64,000 nt of DNA, from positions 720,561 to 784,560 of the forward strand of contig JAKZAP010000003.1 in assembly GCA_023053575.1 (NCBI GenBank), read 5' to 3'. A model generated the notes under the pieces. That model worked only from the letters and a program-made list of their open reading frames with translations. It was not told where the DNA came from and searched no databases. Source of the DNA: Branchinecta lynchi. Taxonomy: Eukaryota > Arthropoda > Branchiopoda > Anostraca > Branchinectidae. A program made the translations under genes and the position numbers. Positions 51,640-62,189 of this stretch are shown here, in pieces (within the stretch, counting starts at the first letter, position 1; the number at the start of each line of letters is the position of its first letter).

Positions 51640-52790
51640 GGTTTTTGGGATCCCAAAACGTAAGTGGAGGCATACCTATGACATCGCAAAAGTTGTCCGT
51701 CCGTCTGTAAGCACGATAACTCTCGAAGGGAAGAGATATTTTGATGAAACTTGGTGTGAGGATTCGTTGGGTCGTCGGACCAGTCAAGTTCGTAGATGGG
51801 CTTTGTAGCCCTACATTTAGGGGTGGGGGAGGGGTTTCAAATTCAGGGGCAAACAAAATATTTTGAAACAGCTAATGTGATAGTCGATTATGGGGTAAGA
51901 AGACATGCTGAGCACGATGGTGAAAACTATTTTGTCATCGGACGAGTAGTTCGCCCGGAATCCGGCAAAAAACGAAAAGTTTGTTAAAAGTAAAAGTTTT
52001 ATTTAAGTTGATTTAGGTGTAGGAAGACATGCTGAAGACGATGGTGAAAACCATTTTCTTGACGGACAAGTAGTTCGCCCGGAATCCGGCCGAAACTGGA
52101 AAGTTTGTTAAATTAGAAGTTTTATTTCGAGTTGATTAGATGTTCGATTTAGGGCAAGAAGAAATGTTGAACACTTATGTGAAAAACAATTTTCTACCCG
52201 GACATGTAGTTCGCCCAGAATCCGGCGAAAACCGGAAAGTTGGTTAAAAGTAAAAGTTTAATCTGAAGTTGATGAAATGTTTGACTTATGGGTAAAAAGA
52301 CATGCCGAACACGAAAGTGAAAATCATTTTCTCGCTGGACAACTAGTTCGCCCGGAATCCGGCCAAACTCGGAAAATTTGTTAAAAGCAAAAGTTCGATT
52401 GGATGAAAGATCAAGGGGTAAGAAGAGAGGCTGAGTCGGTTTATGACAATGGTTTTTTACCCGGACATATCATTATTCCGGAATCCGGTTGTAACCGGTT
52501 TTTTTTTTTTAAGTCAAACTTTTATTCAAAATTGATTAGATGTTCTTTATAGGGATAAGGAGATACGCTGGTTTTGTTTCTGTTTTTTTTTTTGCTGGAC
52601 TAGTAGCTCGCTCGGAAATCGGCAGGAAGTCTCGGTCAGTATCTTCAAAATAGATATGGCTTATAGAGGTATATCTGAACTTAGTTTTCTCTGATGATTA
52701 GCCTGTCCAAGACTGGATCTGGCGAAGACAAGACTCGATTGTCTGAATCAAATATTAGATTTTTGGGATCCCATCGACACCTTTGGTCTT
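51640..52790 (-). mobile_element. Repeat family A, long copy
   Basis: Bounded by TTTTTGGGATCCCAAAA (51642) and TTTTTGGGATCCCATCGA (about 52755), with six or seven core units. It is reversed relative to the copies at 10666 and 62190. Confidence 0.82.
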
Positions 52791-52992
52791 GTTCTTATCC
52801 AGTTCTTAGGGAAAAGATCAGTTCTAGCAAGAGTTGTGCTTTTAAGCACACACGCCCTTCGTTAATCGTCATGCCTGTTTATTGCGTTGGATCCGAGCAG
52901 AGAAGACACAGGATTCTAGGCGAAGTTTTGGAACTTAGACGTTCGCTCAGTCACTCACGAGCCAGAAAATGGGCTGCCCTATCTTGCAGTAT

Positions 52993-53138
52993 TTGCTACT
53001 GTGGTTAATCTTGTCTCTACTGAGATAAGATTATCTCTAAGTCGGATTAATCTTGTCCCAGTTGAGATAAGATTAATCCCATTAACAAGTACTGCAGTTA
53101 ACTTTAATCCTTACTCGGAGAAACGTTTTACAGCATAT
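52993..53138. mobile_element. Palindromic MITE, relative of 33431-33603
   Basis: 'AGTATTTGCTACTG' ... 'GAGATAAGATTA' ... 'CAAGTACTGCAG' repeats the 33431 hairpin. The left TIR is missing. It ends about 50 bp before the next EPRS exon. Confidence 0.7.
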
Positions 53139-53186
53139 ATAGCTCCTGGTTATTAAGGATAGCTCCAACAAATTTCTGTCTTTCAG

Positions 53187-53420
53187 AGTTTATCCAACCT
53201 ACGACTTCGCTTGTCCCATCGTCGATTCCATTGAAGGGGTTACCCACGCCCTGCGAACAACTGAGTACCACGATCGCGACGTACAGTATTACTGGTTCTG
53301 CGATGCGCTCAAACTTAGAAAGCCTCACATCTACGAGTATGCTCGACTTTGTATGAACAATACGGTTTTGTCCAAGAGAAAGCTGACTTGGTTTGTCAAT
53401 GAAGGACTTGTGGATGGGTG
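53187..53420 (+). CDS. EPRS: EPRS exon: LSKRK (KMSKS-type) signature
   Basis: Acceptor tttcag|A, donor TG|gtaagt; 1 nt, 77 codons, 2 nt. It reads [27 protein letters not shown] and later [26 protein letters not shown] is the eukaryotic GluRS form of the class I KMSKS loop that stabilises the adenylate transition state. It is fully in phase. Confidence 0.97.
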
Positions 53421-53887
53421 GTAAGTCCCCCTTTGCTTAGTGAATAATTTTTTCGTTCTGATGGATGAAGCTTAATTTTTTGAGATTATAGTTGTTTTTC
53501 CGTGGTCCCACAACCAGTTCGTGGCTGATTATGGCTCGAAAAGTGTGTTTCGCGGCCAACAAGGTTTTTGTGGCTCGATTCTGGCGGGAAATTCAAATTT
53601 AACAGCAACATAATGTCAAAACAATAGAATTTAAAACTTTCTCAAGCATGTAGACATAAAACTGAAGATCCTGGAGTTCTATTTATTGAGATTTTATTTT
53701 ATTTTTATTTTCTTCTCAGACGTTTGAAGTTACCACCCAAAAAATAAACAAAACAGCGTTTCCGGGAGTTTCAACTTGTGGCGCTTCTGTGTGAATCTTG
53801 TTTCCGCGACAAACCCACAGAAGTCTATGGCCCACAATTTTGTCCGGAAAAAGACCTCATGTGGTGGTGGAAGGGCGGAATAGCGTA

Positions 53888-55931
53888 TAGGGGTCGGCAC
53901 CGTTTCTGTTTTTTGCTAAAACAGAAACGGTAAAAAACGGCAATTAAAAAACGGAACAGAAACAGAAACGGTGATAAAAAAACGGAAAACCGTTTCTGTT
54001 TTTCCGTTTTTTTCCGGAATAACAGAAACGGACCGTTTATTACAAAAAAAACGGCCGTTTTAACAGGTATTTCTGGGTTTTTGTTTTCCTACTTCTTTAG
54101 GTTTATAAGATAACAGTAAGGCGACCATTTGGAATGGTAAGGCGGCTCTTGGAAAGTGAATAGTGTGAGGAGGGGACTCATCGAGGGTCTAAGGTTGTGA
54201 GAGAAGGTCGAGTATAATTGTGTAAGGTGAAGAAAAAAGGACTCTGCACCTGTCTAGTAAACTAAGCCATTTTCTTATACCCATGGTCAAATGCTGGGGT
54301 ATGCTAGAAGGGGTGAGTATGGACGTCATCAGGGTATCAGTACCCTTTAAAAACAAAAAATTTCAAGGTCAAAAATACCAAATTGTTTTAGTTCCCAAAG
54401 TACTGTATACTGATACCCCCTTGCGGAAGAAGGGACACAACTACGTATGAGAACCATGGTCACCCCTGTCAGCATGCCCCAACGTTTGAGCATGGGGTTC
54501 ATTCAAGTGCCATATACCGATCACTTTTCGGTCGATCGGTCGGTCCACTGTTCTCTAGTTACGGTACTTCCAGATGTGGTACGACAATGAAACTTGGCAG
54601 GCATATCAGGAATTTGACCAAACTACTTGGAAATTGTCACTTCGACGATCCAACCACCGTTGGGGAGTGGAGTGAGGGGGAATCCTGTTTCCTTCCCCGA
54701 AGTTAAACCAGAGGATTGGCAGCCTGACGAGGACCCTTGCAAAGAAGGGCCGAAATATCGCTGACGAAGAATCGTAGCTGACATATCCGTCGTAAACATT
54801 GTTTGAATAGAGGAATCCGGTATAACTTTGCAACGGGGGATCGGATCTCAATGAAACTGTATATTTTGAACGACCTCGTATCTCAGACGTTCCATTTCAA
54901 GTACGGTTCGGATCTGATGAATGTGGGGGGGGGGGAGTCGGAAGGGGGACCGAAAATCTTGTGACATGCTTAAAGTTGAGCGATCAGGATTAAACTTGGT
55001 GGGACTCGACAAAACTGGCTCACAAATCGTCACTTTCCAGGTCCGACCATCCCTTAAAGTACAGAAATGAACTGCCAGCTCCCTTGAAGTGCGCACCTTA
55101 ATCGCAAAGTGAAAAAATACTTTTGATCAAACCGTCCATTTCATACTCCCCCGAGGGTCCATGATCATTTGCGCCAATAGAGTTTTGCTTAAAAATGAAT
55201 TTCTAGCACCCTTAAAGTGCGCATCAAAATACTCTTGAACATAGGAAAAGTTCGCTGGCTTTTTCTTGGTTGTATAATTACAGCTTTGTAGAAAAGTTTC
55301 ATCAGAAATGGGAGGTTGAAGGCTTCAAGCTTTCAGTACAAAACGATTCGTGCTTCCTATTGGTTGGATTTCAAAAAACGCGTCTTAACCGACCAATGGA
55401 ATGCGAGACTCCGTTTCGCAAAAATATTATTATACCAGCAAGATATAGCCAGATCAACGGTTTCAGCAATTCACTGGCTAAGAATGGCTATCAATGGTCG
55501 ATAATTTAGTCTGTAAGTCGGAAGTCCTATACCTCGTACTGTTAATTTTGTTGTTATGCTTCCTCTAATGATGGTGTAAAAATATCCGTTTGGTCGAGTA
55601 GGGTGCAGTCTCTCTATTCTGACTCGCAAATCTTTCCTTCCGAAAAGCGGAAAATATCAGTAGATGGCATAATCCGGCGGAAAAATAAAAATCGCTAGAT
55701 TACGCTGGGACGCCACGCGTATAAGTCGTAACAAAAAACGGGAAGTTGGAAAAACAGGTAAAATAAAAACAGAAACGGCTAAAACGGTCATATAAGAAAC
55801 GAAACAGAAACAGAAACGGCATTAAAAAAACGGCTACCTGTTTTCTGTTTTTCTGTTATTTAAATAAAAAAACAGAACAGAAAACGGTAGTAAAAAAACG
55901 GAAACAGAAACAGAAACGGTGCCGACCCCTA
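53888..55931. mobile_element. hAT-type non-autonomous element, copy 2, perfect 8-bp TSD
   Basis: Termini TAGGGGTCGGCACCGTTTCT and AACGGTGCCGACCCCTA are flanked by a perfect duplication atagcgta (53880-53887, 55932-55939). It is 2044 bp long, with the same AGAAACGG subterminal arrays and interior order as 29314-31838, and no transposase. A hammerhead-like motif lies at 54724. Confidence 0.93.
54724..54758 (+). other. Hammerhead-like motif copy 4
   Basis: CTGACGA, hairpin GGACCCTT..AAGGGCC, GAAA, then a second CTGACGA box. Compared with 39713 the boxes differ only at the variable fifth position of CTGANGA. Confidence 0.3.
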
Positions 55932-56104
55932 ATAGCGTATACCCGAGCTATTGGCACGCTGCGGAGGGGGGAGTTTGTTCGGTTAGACCTAGGCTGCCAA
56001 CCTACATACTTTGCCTTAAAAAAGAAACTTACTTTTGATGTTGAATGACGGCATTGAATTAAACAGCCGTATGATAAGGCCTAACTGTAGTTTCTGTGCT
56101 GTGT

Positions 56105-56385
56105 AAAAGTTTAACGGAAAAGGGCTAGGAGAGGACAAACTAGTCACCCATCACTTATTCACTTAAATTGGCTTGTGGAAATGCGTTACTTCCGCTATTG
56201 ACAAATTATCGATTTTCAGATAGTGGAATTTCAGTGTGATTTGTGGTACCTCTATGCAATTGTTTTTTTGTTGTATGCCTTACAAGAAAAATTTATGCTT
56301 TTTTTTTCTTCACGAAGCTCACCCCTGCCCACTGAAAAGCCGAGTTTGTGTTGAGATTAAAATTACCCGCGTCATAGTAGAATTC
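56105..56385 (+). repeat. Repeat family F, forward copy
   Basis: 'CCCATCACTTATTCACTTAA' through 'TTTCAGTGTGATTTGTGGTAC' to 'CGCGTCATAGTAGAA'. The inverted partner is at 57470-57778, on the other side of the EPRS exon at 57078. Confidence 0.75.
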
Positions 56386-56715
56386 ATGTTGTGGGGACGG
56401 CCGCAGATATTTTGAACGTCGTCACTAGAGTAGATAGTGGAAAATAAAAAAAATCCCGTTACAGAATTCAAATAATCCAGTGTATTCAATTAAATGACAC
56501 AAAGATAAGTTGGCTTTTCAGTTAGACTTTAAAAGTCTATATGTAAGGATGTCATGTTAAGGTGGGACACTAGTCTTTATATACAGAGATTTACTGCCTT
56601 CCTGAACTTACGAGCCTTAGGAAATTCAGCGAAGAAAGTGTTACCTCTCTTTGTCAGCTGAATCGTCACGTGGCACTAGTTTATGCTCAACGAATCGCTA
56701 CTAGATATTTTGGTT

Positions 56716-56933
56716 TTGACTAAACTTTAGCCGATTATCTAGGGCCCGTGACGTTTTTATGACGTCATGAAACAAATAGGAAAGTTTGGTTAAATTGAGA
56801 GCGGTCAGTGAGGCGCCGGACACGTTTACACTTATAAACCGATCTAGGGACAATTCTTTTCGTTAGTAAATAGAAAATATAGACTTTTCGGGCGACGTCG
56901 CGACCCGTAGATAATCGGCTAAAGTTTAGTCAA
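56716..56933. mobile_element. MITE with perfect 26-bp TIRs, 218 bp
   Basis: The ends begin TTGACTAAACTTTAGCCGAT and are identical in inverted orientation for 26 bp, which suggests recent insertion. No target duplication could be defined with confidence. Confidence 0.85.
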
Positions 56934-57077
56934 CACTGCCTTACACATGCTTTCACAGCTAGAATTGGAACTGTCATTTATATGGTTATAACAAGCAGAT
57001 TGAGTTGATTTAGTTTCGTGGACTTTCTCCGACCGTTTTGGGAACTTTAGCAAACTTACATCTTTGCTTTCTTGCAG

Positions 57078-57222
57078 GGACGACCCTCGCATGCCGACCG
57101 TTAGAGGCGTTCTTCGTCGTGGTATGACGGTCGAAGGACTTCGTCAGTTCATCGTCGCTCAAGGATCGTCGCGATCTGTTGTTAATATGGGCTGGGACAA
57201 GATCTGGTCGTTCAACAAAAAG
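57078..57222 (+). CDS. EPRS: EPRS exon: after the KMSKS loop
   Basis: Acceptor cttgcag|G, donor AAG|gtaagg; 1 nt plus 48 codons. It reads [25 protein letters not shown], then [22 protein letters not shown], the near-invariant 'DDPR.PT.RG..RRGMT.EGL' stretch of eukaryotic GluRS. It is flanked by inverted copies of repeat family F. Confidence 0.97.
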
Positions 57223-57469
57223 GTAAGGTTCGTTTTGAAATTCCCCATGAGGACGCAAGTTTCTAATGGGAAATACGGACAGTGTGTGCACATACCTTTA
57301 CTTCGAGTTACCGCGTATTCTCGTTGCATATCAATCAATCAATCAATCAAGTGTATTTTCCAAATTGCTTAAAGTTTAACTGAACAGCCAACCTATTTTT
57401 GTGTCATTAACACTGAATAATTTGGATTCTGCTAAGGGATTTTTTCTTATTTTCCACTATTTTTCTACT

Positions 57470-57778
57470 TCTACTATGACGCGTGAAATTTTAATCTCAA
57501 GACAAACGCCGCTTTTCAATGGGCAGCGGTGAGCTTGATGAAGACTGCTTATAGCGACTGAAAAAAAAAAAAATCGTAAATCTTTCTGGTAAGACATACA
57601 AACACAGATACAAGCGCATATGTACCACAAATCACACTGAAATTCCACTATTGAAAATCGATTATTCGTGAATAGCGGAACAACGAAGTAACGCATTTTC
57701 AGAGGGTTTTCAAGCCAATTTAAGTGAATAAGTGATGGGTAACAAGACTGTCCTATCACAGCCCTTTTCAGTTAAACT
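57470..57778 (-). repeat. Repeat family F, inverted copy
   Basis: The reverse complement aligns with 56105-56385 over nearly its whole length with small indels. Confidence 0.75.
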
Positions 57779-57784
57779 TTAAAG

Positions 57785-58640
57785 GACCGCTCTTGCTTAT
57801 TCTGCCTTTTACAATATACTTGGCCCCCATATGGAATTAGAAGCTTCAAAAATCCCCACCTTTCTCCATTGTTTCCTTTCGTAACTACGAATTTTTAGCG
57901 CTTTTTCAGCCTTGCCGAGTTTTTCCTTCACCGAACGAAAAGTTTGCCGGAATCTTCGACGTCCGATGACAACTCTTTCACACATAAGGATGTGATAATC
58001 TTATGTTCATTGCTTCTTTTCTTTGCTTATAGCAACACAATACGTAGATGGCACTTTACACAAAGGACCTGTACCGTGACCAATAAACCAGAAACAGTGT
58101 TTTGAATTTAATTTTAGAAGTCTAGGCCTCCATTGTCGGATGCATTTGGTTTTCAACATGTGACCCCGCCTTGTGGATCCTGGTATGTCTACGTGGCTCT
58201 GACAGTGGAGTCCTATAGAGCGTGTTCCACCCTTGTAACAATAGTTACTATTAGTTACTATTTCCGTTCCATCCTCACGAAAAGTTACTACGCTGTCCGT
58301 TCCAACCTTGTCGGAATAGTAACTAATAGTTACTATTTGCTTACCATGCTCGGGAGCGTAGTAAGCGTAGTAACTAGGCATCTCTGCAACGTGATTGGTC
58401 GGATTCGCCCCTGGCGTGAGATTCTGCTGGAAAATAGAAAAATCGTTCCAGCCTTGACAGCAAAAAAACAGAATTCTTGACGTCATGCGTAGTAACTACG
58501 GTAAGTAGGATGGAACACGCTCATAGTTTCCCACTTTTTAAGCTAGGCGCGGTAAGTTTTCAAATGTTTTGCGCTCAGCCGCCGCGTCGGAGAGCAGGAA
58601 GGCTGGAGATAGTCGATAAGCGCTAACAAGAGAATTGCTA
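57785..58640 (+). repeat. Repeat family E, copy 2, interrupted
   Basis: 57785-58020 and 58525-58640 correspond to consecutive parts of copy 1. The ~500-bp gap holds unique sequence and the MITE at 58218-58522. Confidence 0.7.
58218..58522. mobile_element. GAGCGTGTTCC-type MITE, copy 3, TSD ATA
   Basis: Ends GAGCGTGTTCCACCC and AGGATGGAACACGCTC, flanked by ata on both sides (58215-58217, 58523-58525). 305 bp, non-coding. Confidence 0.87.
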
Positions 58641-58782
58641 GTTTTAGTTGGGAAGTAATGGTATTTCCAAAAACATTTTTTCTGGTTCATTTCATAGGGA
58701 AAAGACAATTTCTAGTAAGAGTTGTGCTTTAAAGCAAGAAGGGGAATAAAAATTTACGAAATACACAGGCACGAAGCAAAAA

Positions 58783-58901
58783 GCCAACAGCACCCGGTGT
58801 TCCCAAGCGGTCACCCATCTAAGTACTGACCGGGCCCGACGTTGTGTGACATTCCAGGATCTGACGAGACTGGGTACTTTCAACGTGGTATGGCCGTTGG
58901 C
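58783..58901 (-). rRNA. 5S rRNA gene
   Basis: On the minus strand it is 119 nt, from GCCAACGGCCATACCACGTT to GTGCTGTTGGC. The ends pair (helix I). The internal control region contains CGTCGGGCCCGG, CAGTACTTAGATGGGTGACC and CGCTTGGGAACACCGGGTG, all standard for 5S. A TTTTT terminator follows within a few bases, so it may be expressed. It lies antisense within an EPRS intron. A single copy is visible here, with no tandem 5S array. The GCCAAC/GTTGGC ends are arthropod-like. An extra T in the GGAATGTCACAC segment compared with my recollection of brine shrimp 5S could mark a pseudogene. Confidence 0.93.
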
Positions 58902-59206
58902 GAAAGGAAGAATCGCGGTCGGACAAATAGATGATTTAACAAATACACTTGCAAGATGCGACCAGAAATAAATTATGGGATGAAACTACGTAAAAATTGG
59001 ACAGAAGCTTTTGCAGGATATGGAGAAAATTGATAGCCAGTCGGACCGGCGCACGGAAGACGGGAGGGGTTCGGGGGATATTGCAAACGACATGCTCCCG
59101 CACTCAACATAAAAGATAAGCCAGATCACGGTGACGTTCACTTCCTGCAAGATTTCTTCTTAATTAAAGTGGCGGTAGCAGCACCTTGCAGGGAAGTATG
59201 GACTTG

Positions 59207-59617
59207 AGGCGTATTCTCGCCGTCCCCCGAGGACTCCTCGGGGAATCGAAGGGAACGGCGAAATAGAGGAAGTGACTCCACGCGGACTCGGCGTCCGGGA
59301 ACGAGAACACGGGGAATGCTTCCAAACTGAATTTTCTTCTAAAAAGAAATATGCAGTTGACGAAATTAGTCTGGATCCACTTTAATTTTGGTTTTGTTTA
59401 TTCTGATTGTTCTTAATTGATTTTACATTACACCTACACCAGCAAAAATTGATTCCCCTCTGAATCTGAAAGGGATTCCTTATTGAGGATGGTGATGATA
59501 ATCGGAGCATTCCCCGTCTGTGGGGACTCGCGAGAATACGGGGAGTGAGTCCCCGGGACAAACAAAAACGCGGGGAATCCTCAGGTGGAGTCCTCGGGAA
59601 ACGGCGAGAATACGCCT
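59207..59617. mobile_element. TIR element with 3-bp TSD (TTG), 411 bp
   Basis: Ends AGGCGTATTCTCGCCGT and ACGGCGAGAATACGCCT, flanked on both sides by ttg (59204-59206, 59618-59620). Subterminal GGACTCC(A/T)C motifs. Non-coding. Confidence 0.8.
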
Positions 59618-59620
59618 TTG

Positions 59621-60657
59621 GTTGGTCGGTAGGCAATTCCGGTTTCAGTTTATTTCTAAAACGTGAAGCGGACAAGCCGAATATCCCTATGGTCGTCAGT
59701 AAAAATATATATACAATTTCCGCGATTCTCGAGAAGCCGCCGTCTTCCTTGAAAGCACTGCAGTCCAGAAACGAATGCAGAAAGAATCTGCCCGGTAGTT
59801 TCCGGAAGCGGCCGAAAAGTGGACAAGAATGAGGCTCTGATTTTTCGATTCGATGCGGGATTAAGAAAGTATAAGGCCACGCCCAGATTTTCCGGACGGC
59901 ACAGAGGAGCGAGAAAACGCAAATTTCTCGGGATCGGGAATGAATAATCGTGAAGGTGAAAAGAATAACGAACGCATGCTAAGATTGTGATTTTCGTGTA
60001 TTTGTGATTCTGGATTGTTTATTATCAATGGTTTGCTTGATGGTTAAAGTTTTACCAAAGAGGTCTGAGATCCGACGGTCTAGTTACACATTACATATCC
60101 ACTTAAGTGGTTCTGAAAACCCGATAAAAATGCGTTACTTCGTTTGTCCGTTAGCCACAGATGATCGATTTCATCAAATGAAGTTATTCTCTCGGATTTG
60201 TGGTATCTCTATGTGCGTGTCACTCTACGCTTTAAATAATTAACAGCTACAAACGTAAGCCATTGACGAAAACTAAAGAAACGATTCGTTGCAAGACATC
60301 TCTTAACATCATTGCCCTACTTGTACAGGCGTAACTTTTCCGAGCTTCGCAACTGTCACACTGGAGATGCATGCCTTTGTCGAAATTCAAATTCTCCACG
60401 TCCGGATGAATTTCGGCTTGTCGTGTAAGCAGGGCACACTCTAAATTGTATTACAAAAGCTCCGGGTGACAAAATGCAAAACACGTTAGATGAGTCAAAA
60501 TATTTGAGTATTCAAATATGAGATGTAAAAAAAAAAATCCCTTTGAGTTAATTTAACATGGCATTGGGACCTTTTAGGTGTTACTCGTTTTTCGTTAAGT
60601 GACACTTGTGCGATGTTCACCTCTTATTTTTATTCTTAGCCCTGTTTTTTTCTCACT
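59621..60657. other. EPRS intron sequence without a gene
   Basis: 60100-60220 shares 'ATGCGTTACTTCG', 'GATCGATTT' and 'GATTTGTGGTA' order with repeat family F, so it is a degraded third copy. The rest is unassigned. Confidence 0.45.
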
Positions 60658-61590
60658 TTTTGGGATCCGAAAACGAAAGTGACGGGATACCTATGACTTC
60701 GTAAAGTTGTCCGTCTTTGTCCAAACTTGGTGTGATGATTCTTTGTGTCAAAGTACAGGTCAGGTTCGTAGATGGTCCCCCATAGCTGTATACTTAAGGG
60801 TGGGAAAGGAGTTCCAGATTAAGGGGCGAACAGATATTTTTAAGAGCTAATGAGAGAGTCGGTTCAGGGGTTAGGAGACATGCTGAATCCAAATGTGGAA
60901 ATAATCTCCTCGCTGGACAAGTAGTTTCACCCGGAATCCGGCCGAAATCGGAAAATTTGTGAAAAGTAAAAGTTTGATCTGAAGTCGACTAGAGGCTCAA
61001 TTTAGCGGTAGGAAGACATGTTGAATCCGAATATGTAAGTTTTTTTGCCTGACAAGTAGTTCGCCCTGTATCCGGCCCAAACCGGAAAATTTGTTAAAAG
61101 CAAAACTTTTTTTGAATTTCATTAGATGTTCGATGTACTGGTAAGAAGACATGCTTCATCTGTATATGACAAAAAATTTCTCACCGGATGCATAGTTATC
61201 CTGGAATCCGGCTGAACCGGAAATTTGTTGAGAGTTCAAGTTTTATTTGAGGTTAATTTCGACGTGGGGGTAAGGAGACAAAGCTGAATTTACTTTTAAG
61301 CTTTAGTTTTAGCCAGACAAGTAGTTTGCCCGGAATCCGGCCGAAACCGAAATTTGGCAGAAGTAAGGCAGGAAGTTTTCATCAGTTTCGTCAAGTAAGA
61401 AATGACGTAGGCTATATGGCTAAACAGACATTCTGAGTCCATATTTGAACTCGGTCTCCTCAGATGATTACCACTGGCTTTAATCTGTTTTTAAATTTTA
61501 TTAGTAAAAATGGTCATGGAGTCCGGCGAACCGGATATCTACAACACCTAATCATATATTCAATTTTTGTGATCCCATCGAAACCGTTGG
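60658..61590 (-). mobile_element. Repeat family A, long copy
   Basis: It begins TTTTTGGGATCCGAAAAC, carries five or six CCGGAATCCGG-type core units in reverse orientation and ends near 'GATCCCATCGAAACC' (about 61570). It stops roughly 90 bp before the EPRS exon at 61678. Confidence 0.8.
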
Positions 61591-61677
61591 TCTTATTGTG
61601 ATAAATGGTTTTAGCGGAACACATTTAGGTGTACAGTTGAAGTAAATCAAAAGTCGATTTGAAAAATGTCATTTTAG

Positions 61678-61866
61678 GTCGTGGACCCAGTTGCAGCGCG
61701 GTTCACCGCAGTCGACAAGAACGGTGCAGTTCCGGTGCACATAGCTGGTGCAAAGGAGGAAGCTGTTAAGGCCCAGAAACATCCGAAGGATGAAAAGATT
61801 GGATTTAAGACGGTGTGGACCGGCCCTAAGGTCCTTATTGAAGGTGCGGATGCGGAGGTCTTGAAG
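61678..61866 (+). CDS. EPRS: EPRS exon: start of GluRS anticodon-binding region
   Basis: Acceptor attttag|GTC, donor AAG|gtaagt; exactly 63 codons. It reads VVDPVAARFTAVDKNGAVPVHI, then AQKHPKDEKIGFKTVWTGPKVLIEGADAEVLK, matching the 'DPVAPRY' and 'KHPK..G.K..W..PKV.IEGADAE' beta-barrel segment of eukaryotic GluRS. It is the last EPRS exon in the window; the donor predicts more exons downstream. Confidence 0.96.
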
Positions 61867-61927
61867 GTAAGTAGACGATATAATTTAACAGTCTCGTCTG
61901 GTAGGCAATAGCTACAATGAACACTTA

Positions 61928-62085
61928 GGGCGTGTTCCACGCTTCTAACAGTAGTAACTATTAGTTACTATTTCCGTTCCAACCTCACGAAAAGTTACTA
62001 CGCTGACCGTTCCAACCTTCTCGAAATAGTAACGAATAGTAACTAATTGCTTACCACGCTCGGGAGCGTAGTAAGCGTGGTAGTC
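61928..62085. repeat. GAGCGTGTTCC-type MITE, truncated copy 4
   Basis: It has the left TIR (GCGTGTTCCACGCTTC) and AGTAACTA repeats up to about 62085, then breaks off. The right TIR is absent. Confidence 0.7.
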
Positions 62086-62189
62086 ATTGTCTAATGACTA
62101 CTAGTCATTGATCACCGAAAATTAATATCTTTTTTGTTATTTGTCTTATGATTGTGCATGTAATGTGCAAGTGCCCGGTGCCAGGACCT

